Shown in pieces: positions 33,833 to 42,537 of a stretch of 64,000 nucleotides of DNA. Under the pieces are notes generated by a model, which saw only the letters and a program-made list of their open reading frames with translations, ran no database searches and was not told the DNA's origin. Every line of letters starts with the position of its first letter. Position 1 is the stretch's first letter. Source of the DNA: Microbacterium lacus (GTDB lineage: Bacteria; Actinomycetota; Actinomycetes; Actinomycetales; Microbacteriaceae); assembly GCF_002812805.1 (NCBI RefSeq), contig NZ_NMUM01000009.1:62001-126000 (forward strand), given 5' to 3'. A program made the position numbers and the translations under genes.

Positions 33833-36451
33833 TTACAGCCGCAGGACCTCGTCGACGTGCAGCACCGCGGCACCCTCCTCGTCGGACGCATCGAGATCGA
33901 CCGACCCGCGGATCCGCCAGTCGTGGTTGCCATCCGGGTCGTCGATCGTCTGCTCGACCCGCCATATGCCGTTCGCGGCATCCGACTCGTCGATCGCGAC
34001 GAGCGCGGGAGATCGCGCCGGGCCGCCCGTCATGATCTCGTCGTGCTCGTCGAAGTACGCGTCGAGCGCATCGGGCCATCCGGCGTCGGGATCGAGCTCG
34101 ACGAGCTCGTCGTCCTGCTGAAGAGCTGCGAGACGGATGCGCCGGAACAGCTCGTTGCGCACCAGCACCATGAACGCCCGCCGGTTCCGCACGAGCGAGG
34201 GCGGGGGCGGCGGCACGACCGGTGCGGAGGGGTCGGTGACCGGGTTGATCAGGCTCTCCCACTCGTCGACGAGACTGGAGTCGACCTGCCGGACGAGTTC
34301 GCCCAACCAGGCGACGACGTCGAGCAGGTCCTCGGTCTGAGCCTCGATCGGGACGGTCTGCCGAATCGCCCGGTAGGCGTCGCTCAGGTACCTCAGCACC
34401 AGACCTTCGCTCCGGCCGAGTTGATAGAGCGAGACGAACTCGCCGAACGAGAGGGCCCGCTCGTACATGTCGCGGACGACCGACTTGGGCGAGAGTTGGA
34501 AGTCGCGGATCCACGGCTGGCTCGAGGCGAAGACCTCGTAGGCCTGGGCCAGCAGTTCCGCGAGCGGCTGGGGGTGCGTGACCTCCTCGAGCGCCGCCAT
34601 CCGCTCGTCGTACTCGATCCCGGCTCGCTTCATCGCCGCGACCGCCTCGCCCCGCGCGCGGAACTGCTGCTGCGACAGCACGGGGCGGGGGTCGTCGAGC
34701 GTCGCCTCGATCACGCTGAGCACGTCGAGCGCGTAGTGGCCCGTCCCGACGGTCTGGGAACCGTCCGCAATTCGCAGATTCTCGCGAGGTTCGGAGGAAT
34801 CGGGCGCGATTCTACGGAGTTCGCGCGATTCTGCGAGGTTGGCCGCGTCGCTGGCGGGCTCGGTGCGATCCAGCAACTCGATCGCGGCGAGCGCGAACGG
34901 CGAGAGCGGCTGGTTGAGGGCGAAGTTCGGCTGCAGGTCGACGGTGAGACGGATGGCGCCTCCCGGTCCGACCTCGACGATGCCCGCCTGTCGGAGCGTG
35001 CGGAAGATCGCCAGAGCCCGGCGTGCCAGGGCGTAACGGCGGACCAGCGGCTCGTGGTTGTCGAACACGAGAGAGCGGACGTTGGCGAACACGTCGCCTC
35101 CGCGCGCGATCACGTTGATCAGCATGGCCGCCGTGAGCTGCATCTGCGGCAGCAGCGGCTCGGGCTCGGCCACCACGAGCTTGTCGAAGGATGCCTCGCC
35201 CCACGACACGAACCCCTGCGGAGCTTTCTTGCGGACGATGTTCTTGACCTTCGACGACGGGTTCTGCGCCTGCTTGGCCGTGGCCTTCCGGAGAGCCGCT
35301 TCGTTCTCGATCTCATGCTCGGGTGCCATCACGACGACGGTTCCGGCGGTGTCGTAACCCGCTCGCCCGGCGCGCCCGGCGATCTGGTGGAATTCGCGGG
35401 CGCTGAGCTGACGCATCCGCTGTCCGTCGTATTTCGACAGCGCCGTGATGAGCACCGTGCGAATCGGGACATTGATGCCGACGCCGAGGGTGTCGGTGCC
35501 GCAGATGACCCGCAGGAGGCCGCGCTGGGCCAGGGTCTCGACGAGGCGGCGGTACCTGGGCAGCATGCCCGCGTGATGCACCCCGATGCCCGCACGTACG
35601 AGGCGCGAGAGCGTCTTGCCGAAGCCCGTGGTGAAGCGGAAGCCTCCGATCGCCTCGGCGATCTCGTCGCGCTGCTCGCGTGAAACGATCTTCACGCTCG
35701 AGAGGGCCTGCGCCCGCTCCATGGCCGCTGCCTGCGAGAAATGGACGACGTAGATCGGCGCCTGTTTCGTCTCGAGCAGCTCTTCAACAGCCTCGTGGAT
35801 CTGATCCTTCGAGTACGAGAAGTGCAGAGGCACGGGCCGCTCGACGCCCGTCACGAGGGCGACCGGCCTGCCCGTTCGGCGCTCGAGATCCTCCACGATC
35901 GGCGTCACATCGCCGAGCGTGGCCGACATGAGCAGGAACTGCGCGCGCGGGAGCAGCAGCAGCGGTACCTGCCACGCCCAGCCGCGGTCGGGATCGCCGT
36001 AGTAGTGGAACTCGTCCATCACGACTTGATCGACGGATGCGTCGGAACCCTGACGCAGAGCCAGGTTCGCGAGGATCTCGGCGGTGCAGCAGATGATCGG
36101 AGCATCCGGATTGGCCGACGAATCGCCCGTCACCATACCGACGTTCGACGCCCCGAAGATCTCGGCGAGCGCGAAGAACTTCTCGCTCACGAGCGCCTTG
36201 ATCGGCGCCGTGTAATAGGTGCGACCGCCGCGAGCGAGGCAGGCGGCATGCGCCGCGACGGCGACGAGAGACTTACCGGTGCCCGTCGGCGTCGACAGGA
36301 TCACGTGCGCCCCCGAGACGAGCTCGATGACGGCCTCGTCCTGCGCCGGATACAGACTCAGGCCCCGCTCGGAAGCCCAATCGACGAAAGCTTCGTAGAT
36401 CACGTCCGGGCTCGCGTCGGTGCTCGGGGGCATCCGTGCGAGAAGGTCCAT
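33833..36451 (-). CDS. DEAD/DEAH-box helicase, DUF3516 C-terminal domain
   Basis: 872 residues from ATG 36451 (MDLLARMPPSTD, GGGGAAG about nine bases upstream; codons at 36469 and 36529 are alternatives). Superfamily 2 motifs: LSTPTGTGKSLVAVAAHAA (about 50), VVMDEFHYYGDPDRG (DEFH), FLLMSATLGDV, and HQIAGRAGRAGYDTAGTV (motif VI). These are followed by KKAPQGFVSWGEASFDKLV, the junction to the DUF3516 part that fills the last 450 residues. The family is actinobacterial and Ski2-like in its core; RNA substrates are presumed. Around residues 540-575 there is a low-complexity stretch (NLAESRELRRIAPDSSEPRE) with direct repeats in the DNA that looks like an insertion. Confidence 0.9.
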   Translation of the reverse strand: MDLLARMPPSTDASPDVIYEAFVDWASERGLSLYPAQDEAVIELVSGAHVILSTPTGTGKSLVAVAAHAACLARGGRTYYTAPIKALVSEKFFALAEIFGASNVGMVTGDSSANPDAPIICCTAEILANLALRQGSDASVDQVVMDEFHYYGDPDRGWAWQVPLLLLPRAQFLLMSATLGDVTPIVEDLERRTGRPVALVTGVERPVPLHFSYSKDQIHEAVEELLETKQAPIYVVHFSQAAAMERAQALSSVKIVSREQRDEIAEAIGGFRFTTGFGKTLSRLVRAGIGVHHAGMLPRYRRLVETLAQRGLLRVICGTDTLGVGINVPIRTVLITALSKYDGQRMRQLSAREFHQIAGRAGRAGYDTAGTVVVMAPEHEIENEAALRKATAKQAQNPSSKVKNIVRKKAPQGFVSWGEASFDKLVVAEPEPLLPQMQLTAAMLINVIARGGDVFANVRSLVFDNHEPLVRRYALARRALAIFRTLRQAGIVEVGPGGAIRLTVDLQPNFALNQPLSPFALAAIELLDRTEPASDAANLAESRELRRIAPDSSEPRENLRIADGSQTVGTGHYALDVLSVIEATLDDPRPVLSQQQFRARGEAVAAMKRAGIEYDERMAALEEVTHPQPLAELLAQAYEVFASSQPWIRDFQLSPKSVVRDMYERALSFGEFVSLYQLGRSEGLVLRYLSDAYRAIRQTVPIEAQTEDLLDVVAWLGELVRQVDSSLVDEWESLINPVTDPSAPVVPPPPPSLVRNRRAFMVLVRNELFRRIRLAALQQDDELVELDPDAGWPDALDAYFDEHDEIMTGGPARSPALVAIDESDAANGIWRVEQTIDDPDGNHDWRIRGSVDLDASDEEGAAVLHVDEVLRL

Positions 36452-36572
36452 TCCTCGAGTCTTCCCCATGCGGCCGGAGAAGAGGACCGAAGCGTGTTTT
36501 CCTGACCTGTCCACCCCGTCGCGGAACACGACCGTGCGCGCCTACGTTGGAACAACCGAGGGAAGGAACCCC

Positions 36573-36944
36573 ATGAGCCACGACGGCAGCGCAATGAATG
36601 AGGCCCCGGCCGCCCCGACGGTCATCCGCAACGACGAACGCAACCGCTACGAGCTGAAGGACGGCGACGAACTCGCCGGGTTCGCCGTATTCGAACTCAG
36701 CGAGGGTGGACGGATCGCGTTCACCCACACCCAGATCGACAAGGCATTCCGCGGTCGCGGCTTCGGCGACATCATCGCCTCCGAGTCACTCGCGGATGCC
36801 GCTCGCCGCGGCGAGACGATCGTGCCGCTCTGCCCGTTCATCGCCAGCTACCTCAAGGATCACGAAGTACCCGGCGGCGTCATCGACTGGCCCGACGAAT
36901 CCGACGCGCAGGAGTCCGCGACGACGGGTGAGTCGGCGGGATGA
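36573..36944 (+). CDS. GNAT-type N-acetyltransferase, YjdJ-like
   Basis: 123 residues from ATG 36573 (GGGAAGGAAC upstream). A small single-domain form: IRNDERNRYELKDGDELAGFAVFEL strands, IAFTHTQIDKAFRGRGFGDIIA (the acetyl-CoA pyrophosphate loop RGRGFG, about residue 70), and PLCPFIASYLKDH, the conserved CPF-Y motif of this subgroup. The subgroup shows acetyl-CoA binding but few members have known substrates. Overlaps the pirin gene by four bases (ATGA), so the two are co-translated. Confidence 0.88.
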   Translation: MSHDGSAMNEAPAAPTVIRNDERNRYELKDGDELAGFAVFELSEGGRIAFTHTQIDKAFRGRGFGDIIASESLADAARRGETIVPLCPFIASYLKDHEVPGGVIDWPDESDAQESATTGESAG

Positions 36945-37963
36945 CCCGTCTGGACGCGGCCGGCGACGAGGATGTGCAGCAAGCATCCGATTGCGATGGG
37001 CCGCGTTCGTTGCGCCTCGAGGCGCGGGACGTCCCGCTCGGCGGCGTCCGCGCCATGGAGGTGCGCCGCATCCTGCCGCATCGCGAGTTGCCGATGGTGG
37101 GCGCGTGGTGCTTCCTCGATCGTTTTGGCCCGCAAGACGCACTGATGCGGGTCGAGCCGCACCCCCATATCGGGCTGCAGACGGTGACGTGGCCGTTCGT
37201 CGGCGAGGTGCATCACCGCGACAGCGTGGGGAGCGATGTTGTCGTGACGCGCGGCGAGCTGAATCTGATGACGAGCGGTGCGGGCATCTCGCACTCGGAG
37301 TATTCGGTCGGCGAGCATCCGATTCCCCTCGACGCCCTGCAACTGTGGATCGCGCTGCCCGAGAACCGCCGTCACGGCGCACCGTCGTTCGAACGCCACA
37401 CCGCACTGCCGACGCTCGATCTGCAGGCGCCGGAGGGTGAACCCGCCGGCACCGCGACTGTCGTGATGGGTGAGCTCGCCGGCACGACGTCGCCCGCGAG
37501 CGCCTTCACCCCGCTGGTGGGTGCCGAGATCGTCGTGCTGGCCGGATCGACCGCGCGTATCCCGCTCCGGCGCGAGTGGGAGTACGCCCTGGTGGGCGCG
37601 TTCGGCGCTGCCGACGTCGCGGCAGGTCTCGGGGCGGATGCCTCGGGCCCGGGCGATGTCGATCCCGCGGCCGCGACCCTCGGGCCCCACGAGCTGCTGT
37701 ACCTCGGTATCGGTCGCGACCACATCGACGTGACTGCTGCCGAGCCTGCGACGCTCTTCCTCATCGGCGGCGAACCGTTCGAGTCCGACCTGGTGATGTG
37801 GTGGAACTTCGTCGGGCGCACCCACGACGAGATCGTCGAGGCGAGGGATGCGTGGGAGGCAGGCTCGATACGCTTCGGCCACGTCGTGGCTCACGGCGAC
37901 GAGCGCGTTCCCGCACCTCCCCTGCCGGGCGTCCGCCTCACCCCGCGGCGCCGTCGCCCCTGA
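36941..37963 (+). CDS. Pirin family protein (bicupin)
   Basis: 340 residues. N-terminal cupin metal site: RVEPHPHIGLQTVTW (HxH, about residue 68) and GAGISHSEYS (His and Glu positions, about 112). MLPHRELPMVG-like RILPHRELPMVGAWCFLD opens the first cupin; the C-terminal cupin (about 200-300) ends with LFLIGGEPFESDLVMWWNFVGRTHDEIVEAR. Pirins are iron-binding cytosolic proteins; some bacterial ones act as quercetinases or regulate metabolic enzymes. The activity here is not known. Confidence 0.92.
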   Translation: MTRLDAAGDEDVQQASDCDGPRSLRLEARDVPLGGVRAMEVRRILPHRELPMVGAWCFLDRFGPQDALMRVEPHPHIGLQTVTWPFVGEVHHRDSVGSDVVVTRGELNLMTSGAGISHSEYSVGEHPIPLDALQLWIALPENRRHGAPSFERHTALPTLDLQAPEGEPAGTATVVMGELAGTTSPASAFTPLVGAEIVVLAGSTARIPLRREWEYALVGAFGAADVAAGLGADASGPGDVDPAAATLGPHELLYLGIGRDHIDVTAAEPATLFLIGGEPFESDLVMWWNFVGRTHDEIVEARDAWEAGSIRFGHVVAHGDERVPAPPLPGVRLTPRRRRP

Positions 37964-38028
37964 GCGCGACCGCGGGTTTTGTCCGGCGCACCGGTCGCCG
38001 CGGGACCCTGGTGGAGCGATAACCTGAC

Positions 38029-38583
38029 GTGGTGCGCACCCGGAGCCCCCTGACGACGCGCGTGCTGCTGACGTGCGCGGCGATCGGCGTTGCAACGGGA
38101 CTGGTCGGCGCGGTGGCCGGATGGCTCACGCCCGTTGTGATCATCGGCACCGCTGGCGTGGCCTACGGCCTGGTGCTCGGCTCGCATGTCTTGCCCGGAA
38201 TCATCGCGCAGGAACTCCTGCGCATGCCCTTCGTAGCGCTGCTCGCCCACCTGATCGCGGCGCTTGTTGCGAGTGCTTTCAACCCGGCGTGGGCTCTGCG
38301 TTTTCTCGGCACGGCCCTCCTCTTCGGACTGATTCAGGAGGGTGTCGCCGCACTGACTCGCTATCGAGCGTGGGGGGCGTGGCGCTTCTTCGTCTCGGCG
38401 GCGATCATCGGCATCCTCATCGCCGTCGTCGTCGGCTTTGTGGTCGACCTCGCGCGCTTGCCCCTCTGGGCCCAGGCAATCTATATCGCGCTCTCGATCC
38501 TCGGCCCCATCGCCTGGACGGCCGTCGGCCTGGCTATCGGCGCCGCGCTGCGTCGCGCCGGCGTCTCGCGCGTTCCCCGCTGA
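38029..38583 (+). CDS. ECF transporter S component, YkoE-like
   Basis: 184 residues from GTG 38029, with about five to six hydrophobic helices. The pattern of LLTCAAIGVATGLVGAVAGW at the start, GSHVLPGIIAQELLRMPFVALLAHLIAALV in the middle and a basic C-terminus fits the YkoE/PF09819 group of substrate-binding subunits, some of which import hydroxymethylpyrimidine or thiamin. Substrate cannot be read here. It is followed by a fused two-domain ATPase gene and an EcfT gene, completing a group I ECF module. A regulatory leader separates it from the ATPase gene. Confidence 0.82.
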   Translation: MVRTRSPLTTRVLLTCAAIGVATGLVGAVAGWLTPVVIIGTAGVAYGLVLGSHVLPGIIAQELLRMPFVALLAHLIAALVASAFNPAWALRFLGTALLFGLIQEGVAALTRYRAWGAWRFFVSAAIIGILIAVVVGFVVDLARLPLWAQAIYIALSILGPIAWTAVGLAIGAALRRAGVSRVPR

Positions 38584-38622
38584 CGCCGCCCCGGCCGGCG
38601 TCCCGCGCACCCGACCCTTTCA

Positions 38623-38652
38623 TTGCCGAGGAAGGTAAGGCTCAGCTAAATT
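38623..38652 (+). promoter_or_regulatory. Candidate promoter of the ECF ATPase gene with DtxR/IdeR-like box
   Basis: A -35-like TTGCCG (38623-38628) and -10-like TAAATT (38647-38652) are 18 bases apart. Between them, 38631-38649 reads GAAGGTAAGGCTCAGCTAA, matching 16 of 19 positions of the DtxR/IdeR iron-box consensus TWAGGTWAGSCTWACCTWA. A repressor bound here would block the promoter. The match was counted by eye. Confidence 0.55.
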
Positions 38653-38655
38653 GGG

Positions 38656-38706
38656 ATGAGAACCAGGGTGCCTGGTTCTCTGGGTTTCCACCCGAGGCTT
38701 CTGTGA
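38656..38706 (+). CDS. Putative 16-residue leader peptide upstream of the ECF ATPase
   Basis: Short ORF starting ATG 38656, peptide MRTRVPGSLGFHPRLL, with its TGA stop overlapping the GTG start of the ATPase gene (GTGA, 38703-38706). It covers the hairpin at 38658-38680. This layout would couple translation of the ATPase to that of the leader. No ribosome-binding site is seen; if transcription starts just after the -10 it could be leaderless. It may also be chance. Confidence 0.35.
   Translation: MRTRVPGSLGFHPRLL
38658..38680 (+). promoter_or_regulatory. Leader hairpin upstream of the ECF ATPase gene
   Basis: Perfect 10-bp stem GAGAACCAGG / CCTGGTTCTC with a three-base loop (GTG), 22 bases before the GTG start at 38703 and just downstream of the candidate -10. 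It could modulate translation or message stability. Confidence 0.6.
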
Positions 38707-40580
38707 CCGCTTCCCCCGACTTCTCGTCCGCACCTCGCCGCGCGGGCGTTTCGGCGACCGTGACGCACCTTGCCGTGCGGTATCCCGACGCGGCGAGCGC
38801 GGCACCGGACGGTGTCTCGTTCTCGGTCGGACCAGGCGAGGTGGTGCTGATCCTCGGGCCGAGCGGCTCGGGCAAGTCGACCCTCGCGCTCAGCTTGAAC
38901 GGCCTCATCCCCCACGCGATCCCCGCCGACATCGGCGGCAGCGTGCTGATCGACGGCCGTGACACCACCCAAGCGACGGTCGCCGAGCTGAGCCCGAGCG
39001 TGGCGATGGTGTTCCAGGACCCGGACGCGCAGATCGTCACGTCCACCGTCTTCGACGAGGTGGCGTTCGGGCCTGAGAATCTCGCACTCCCGGTGCACGA
39101 GGTCCTGTCCCGGGCCGAGGCGGCGCTCCGTCGCGTCGGACTGTGGGAGCGACGCGACGACAACCCCGACCGCCTGTCGGGCGGTGGTCGCCAGCGCCTC
39201 GCGATCGCGACCGCCCTGGCGATGGGATCGGGCCTGCTGGTGCTGGATGAACCCACGGCCAACCTCGACCCACAGGGCATCGACGACGTCGCGGCCGCCC
39301 TCGCCAACGTCGTCGAGTCAGGCGATAGCTCGATCGTGTTGGTCGAGCACAACCTCGACGCGATGGTCGAGCTCGTCAGCCGCGTGATCGTGCTCGACGC
39401 GAACGGGCACCTCGTGGCCGATGGCACCACGGACGCGGTGCTCCGGGGGCGCGCCGCCGAGCTCAGCGCGCTCGGGGTGTGGCTGCCGGTGTCGGCGCTC
39501 GCCGCGCTCCGACTCCGCGCGGCGGGGTACGCGCTCGACCCGCTCCCCCTCACCGCCGCCGAACTGCGTGCCGCGCTCGAGACAGCGGCTCAACCGGCAG
39601 CGGACGGTGCGAACGCGGGGAGGACGGATGCTTCGGCCGCCATGCCACGCGCCTCCAGCCCCGCATCCGGGACCGTCCCCGCACTCGCACGCACCGAGCG
39701 GCCCGCCGAGCCGATCATCCGCGTCCGCGATCTGACCGTCCGTCGCGGCCGCACCCCGGTGCTGCACGGCATCGACCTCGACGTCCGCGCGGGCGAGTTC
39801 CTCGCCGTCGTGGGCCCGAACGGTGCGGGTAAGACGACGCTCGTTCAAGCGATAGCGGGTGTCGTACCACCGCCGCGTGGCCGGGTCGTCGTCGACGGGA
39901 TCGACCCGGGCCGCGCGGATGTTGCGGCGCTGACGGCGCGGATCGGCTTCGTCTTCCAGAATCCCGAGCACCAGTTCGTCACGAACAGCGTCTTCGACGA
40001 GTTGGCGCAGGGTCTCCGCCTGCGCGGCGCGAACGAGGCAGAGATTCAGACGCGGGTCGCGGACATGCTCGAGCGCTTCGGGCTGACCGGGCGCGAAGCA
40101 TCCCATCCCTTCCTGCTCTCGGGCGGACAGAAGCGACGCCTGTCTGTGGGCACGGCCTTGATCGCCGGCGCACCGGTGCTGGCGCTCGACGAACCGACGT
40201 TCGGCCAGGATCGCGCGCGCGCTGACGAGCTGCTCGGAATCCTCGCCGAGCTCAACGCGCAGGGCACGACCGTCATCGTGGTGACGCACGACATGCAGCT
40301 GGTGACCGAGTACGTCACACACACCGCGGTGATCGTCGAGGGGCGTCTGCTTGCGCACGCTCCGACCGCGGACATCTTCGCGGACGCCGAGCTGCTCCGC
40401 GCAGCGGGGCTCCGTCGACCGCCGTTGGCATCCGCGCTGGCGGATCTGTCGATGCATCCCGAGATCTCGGGAATCGTCCGACTGGCGGATCTTCCGGGTA
40501 CTCTCTCGGCCGATTCGGGCCGACTCGGTGGAACGGAGCCGCAGAGAGCGCCCGAATCGACCGAGGGGGCTGCGCGATGA
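38703..40580 (+). CDS. ECF transporter energy-coupling ATPase, two fused domains
   Basis: 625 residues from GTG 38703. Two ABC domains in one chain. First: LILGPSGSGKSTLALSLNG (about 55), Q-loop VFQDPDAQIVTSTVFDEVAFG (about 103), LSGGGRQRLAIATALA, LLVLDEPTANLD. A linker rich in Ala and Pro (about 290-340) follows. Second: VVGPNGAGKTTLVQAIAG (about 370), FQNPEHQFVTNSVFDEL, LSGGQKRRLSVGTALI, LALDEPTFGQD. The DPDAQ and NPEHQ Q-loops are typical of EcfA1/EcfA2 and YkoD. It powers the S and T components. It overlaps the EcfT gene by four bases. Confidence 0.93.
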   Translation: MTASPDFSSAPRRAGVSATVTHLAVRYPDAASAAPDGVSFSVGPGEVVLILGPSGSGKSTLALSLNGLIPHAIPADIGGSVLIDGRDTTQATVAELSPSVAMVFQDPDAQIVTSTVFDEVAFGPENLALPVHEVLSRAEAALRRVGLWERRDDNPDRLSGGGRQRLAIATALAMGSGLLVLDEPTANLDPQGIDDVAAALANVVESGDSSIVLVEHNLDAMVELVSRVIVLDANGHLVADGTTDAVLRGRAAELSALGVWLPVSALAALRLRAAGYALDPLPLTAAELRAALETAAQPAADGANAGRTDASAAMPRASSPASGTVPALARTERPAEPIIRVRDLTVRRGRTPVLHGIDLDVRAGEFLAVVGPNGAGKTTLVQAIAGVVPPPRGRVVVDGIDPGRADVAALTARIGFVFQNPEHQFVTNSVFDELAQGLRLRGANEAEIQTRVADMLERFGLTGREASHPFLLSGGQKRRLSVGTALIAGAPVLALDEPTFGQDRARADELLGILAELNAQGTTVIVVTHDMQLVTEYVTHTAVIVEGRLLAHAPTADIFADAELLRAAGLRRPPLASALADLSMHPEISGIVRLADLPGTLSADSGRLGGTEPQRAPESTEGAAR

Positions 40581-41401
40581 TCGATGCGACGCCGAGGCCG
40601 ACCCTCGAGCACGCCGCGAGCCGCGAAGCCGAACCGCGCTGGCGCTTGCTGTACGCCCTGAATCCGCTCGCCAAGATCGCCGCTCCCGTGCCGGCGATGC
40701 TCGCGCTGCTCGCCGTGCGGGACCTGCCGACCCCGGCCGCTTTCCTCGTGCTTGCATACGCCGTCATCCTCCTGGGCGCCCGCCTCTCGGCCAGGACGCT
40801 CGTGATACTGCTGCTCGCCGTGCCCGCTTTCCTGCTGCTGATCGGTATCGGCTTTTCTCTGTGGACGGATGCCTCGCGCATCTCGCACGACGTCGTGATC
40901 CTGCAGCTCGGCTCCTGGACCCTCTACGGCGAGGCGCTCGAGATCGGTTTCGCGACCGCACTGAGGCTTGGAGCGATTCTGGCGCTTGCGCTGATCGGGG
41001 GGCTGACCACGACGGGGCCCGACCTGACCCGCTCGATGATCCAGCAACTGCGAGTTCCGTATCGCGTCGGATACACGGCGCTCGCGGCGTTCCGTTTCGT
41101 GCCGCGCTTCGGGCACGAGCTCGAGGTGATCCGTGCCGCACATCGGGTCCGCGGCGCCACGTACGGCCGCGGGCCCATCGCCGCGGTGAGGCGACGGATC
41201 GGGTACGTCGTGCCGCTGCTCGCCGGCGCCATTCGGCACGCCGAGCGCGTCGCCCTCTCGATGGACGCGCGCGCGTTCGGCGCCTACCCGCATCGAACCG
41301 AGCGGTACCGGATCCCGTTCCGGGCGCGGGACTTCGTGTTCATTGCGCTGTTCTGGATCGCCAGCGCCGCGATCTTCCTCGCCTTCCGCCCGTGGGCCTG
41401 A
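40577..41401 (+). CDS. ECF transporter transmembrane component (EcfT/YkoC)
   Basis: 274 residues, start overlapping the ATPase stop (ATGA). It has about six membrane helices, with a cytoplasmic coupling region containing LEVIRAAHRVRGATYGRGP (about 185-203) and SMDARAFGAYPHRTER (about 230). These are the two Ala-Arg motifs by which EcfT contacts the ATPases. It forms the T component of the ECF transporter encoded by this and the two preceding genes. It converges with the VanY-type peptidase gene. Confidence 0.92.
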   Translation: MIDATPRPTLEHAASREAEPRWRLLYALNPLAKIAAPVPAMLALLAVRDLPTPAAFLVLAYAVILLGARLSARTLVILLLAVPAFLLLIGIGFSLWTDASRISHDVVILQLGSWTLYGEALEIGFATALRLGAILALALIGGLTTTGPDLTRSMIQQLRVPYRVGYTALAAFRFVPRFGHELEVIRAAHRVRGATYGRGPIAAVRRRIGYVVPLLAGAIRHAERVALSMDARAFGAYPHRTERYRIPFRARDFVFIALFWIASAAIFLAFRPWA

Positions 41402-41466
41402 CACCGGGCACGGGTGACGCTCGGCGGCGGGATATCTGCGGATCTCCGATGACGATCGACGTCGAC

Positions 41467-42450
41467 TCAGTCGAGATAGCCGGGCGCCGCGGACAGGCCG
41501 AAGAACTCCTCGAGCGTGCGGAATCCGCCTGCGTGGTACTCGGCGGCCAGCTCGGGGCCGATGTAGCGCAGGTGCCAAGCCTCGGGGTCGTAGCCCGTGA
41601 TGGGAGTCAGGCCGTCTTCGTAGCGGATGATCCAGCCGAACTCCCAGCTGTGCTCCACGACCCACTGATAAGTCGTCGTGGTTCCGAACTGCTCCGACGA
41701 CGAGCATCCGGGGGTACACCCGAAAACGTCCATCGCGATGCCCGACTGGTGCTCGCTGTATCCGGGACGCGCGGCAAGTCGTTCACCGGCCTCCTTGCCG
41801 AGTGATGCCACGCGATCGTTGTGGATGCGCTGCTGCACGGAGTAGCCCCGATATCCGTTCTGCATGCCGATCTGCCCCGTGCCGGCTGCGATGGATGCCT
41901 CGGACATCGCGGTGACCGTCGGCGCGATGTCCGTCCGCACGGCGGCGAGGTTGCCCAGCGGCACACCCCCGGGCGCAACCCAATCGGACGGCGCGAAATC
42001 GATCGGTTCCATCGGCATCGTCTTGTTCACGACGAACCACACATGCGAGGGGTCACGCAGGTCGATGCACGGTGCAATGCCGCGGATGACGGCCTGTCGA
42101 AGCCCTTCGCCCCCACCAGCCGCGGCGATCACGGCCGGATCGTCCCCGGCCGCGATCCCCGCCTGAACTTCGGGCCGATCACAGAACGCTCCCTCGGCAA
42201 CGGGAGCCTCGGAGAGGGTGGGCGCGGGGATGGCAGTCGCGCTCGGCGGGGGTGGCGCGGGTGAGGTCGTCGCCGCTGCGGGGCTCAGATCGGCGCGAGG
42301 CGCGGCGAGCGCTCCGCCGATGCCTGCGACTGCCGCGACTGCGAGAGCGACGCCGATCGACGCCGCGGCAAGCCTGCGTACGCCGCGGTGCGGCGGTGCC
42401 GCATTCCGTGCCGCACGCCGGGATTCGGGTGACCCGGTCGCGGAGGTCAT
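41467..42450 (-). CDS. D-alanyl-D-alanine carboxypeptidase, M15B (VanY/DacB-like)
   Basis: 327 residues from ATG 42450. One N-terminal membrane anchor or signal helix (about 26-50, RRLAAASIGVALAVAAVAGI), then a Pro/Ala/Ser-rich linker and the catalytic domain (about 190-327). The zinc motif is present: RPGYSEHQSGIAMDVFG (SxHxxGxAxD) and DPEAWHLRYIG (ExWH, Glu as base and third ligand His). The FGCTPGCSSSEQFG stretch adds a likely disulfide. It should trim D-Ala from peptidoglycan stem peptides outside the cell. Divergent from the intein-containing gene. Confidence 0.92.
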   Translation of the reverse strand: MTSATGSPESRRAARNAAPPHRGVRRLAAASIGVALAVAAVAGIGGALAAPRADLSPAAATTSPAPPPPSATAIPAPTLSEAPVAEGAFCDRPEVQAGIAAGDDPAVIAAAGGGEGLRQAVIRGIAPCIDLRDPSHVWFVVNKTMPMEPIDFAPSDWVAPGGVPLGNLAAVRTDIAPTVTAMSEASIAAGTGQIGMQNGYRGYSVQQRIHNDRVASLGKEAGERLAARPGYSEHQSGIAMDVFGCTPGCSSSEQFGTTTTYQWVVEHSWEFGWIIRYEDGLTPITGYDPEAWHLRYIGPELAAEYHAGGFRTLEEFFGLSAAPGYLD

Positions 42451-42537
42451 CCATTCATTCTGTCCGATGACTCTGGGCGCTCGCCTTCCCGCGCCGCGCG
42501 GGTTGACGGATACTTCGGTTTTATGTTCGAATATAGG

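Noticed and set aside
32984-35683. 899-codon plus-strand frame spanning recQ and the DUF3516 helicase
   Set aside because: It crosses two confirmed opposite-strand genes; an artefact of codon bias in GC-rich DNA.
38584-38702. TPP or other known riboswitch upstream of the ECF ATPase
   Set aside because: No thi-box or other recognised aptamer consensus is visible; only a simple hairpin and a DtxR-like box.
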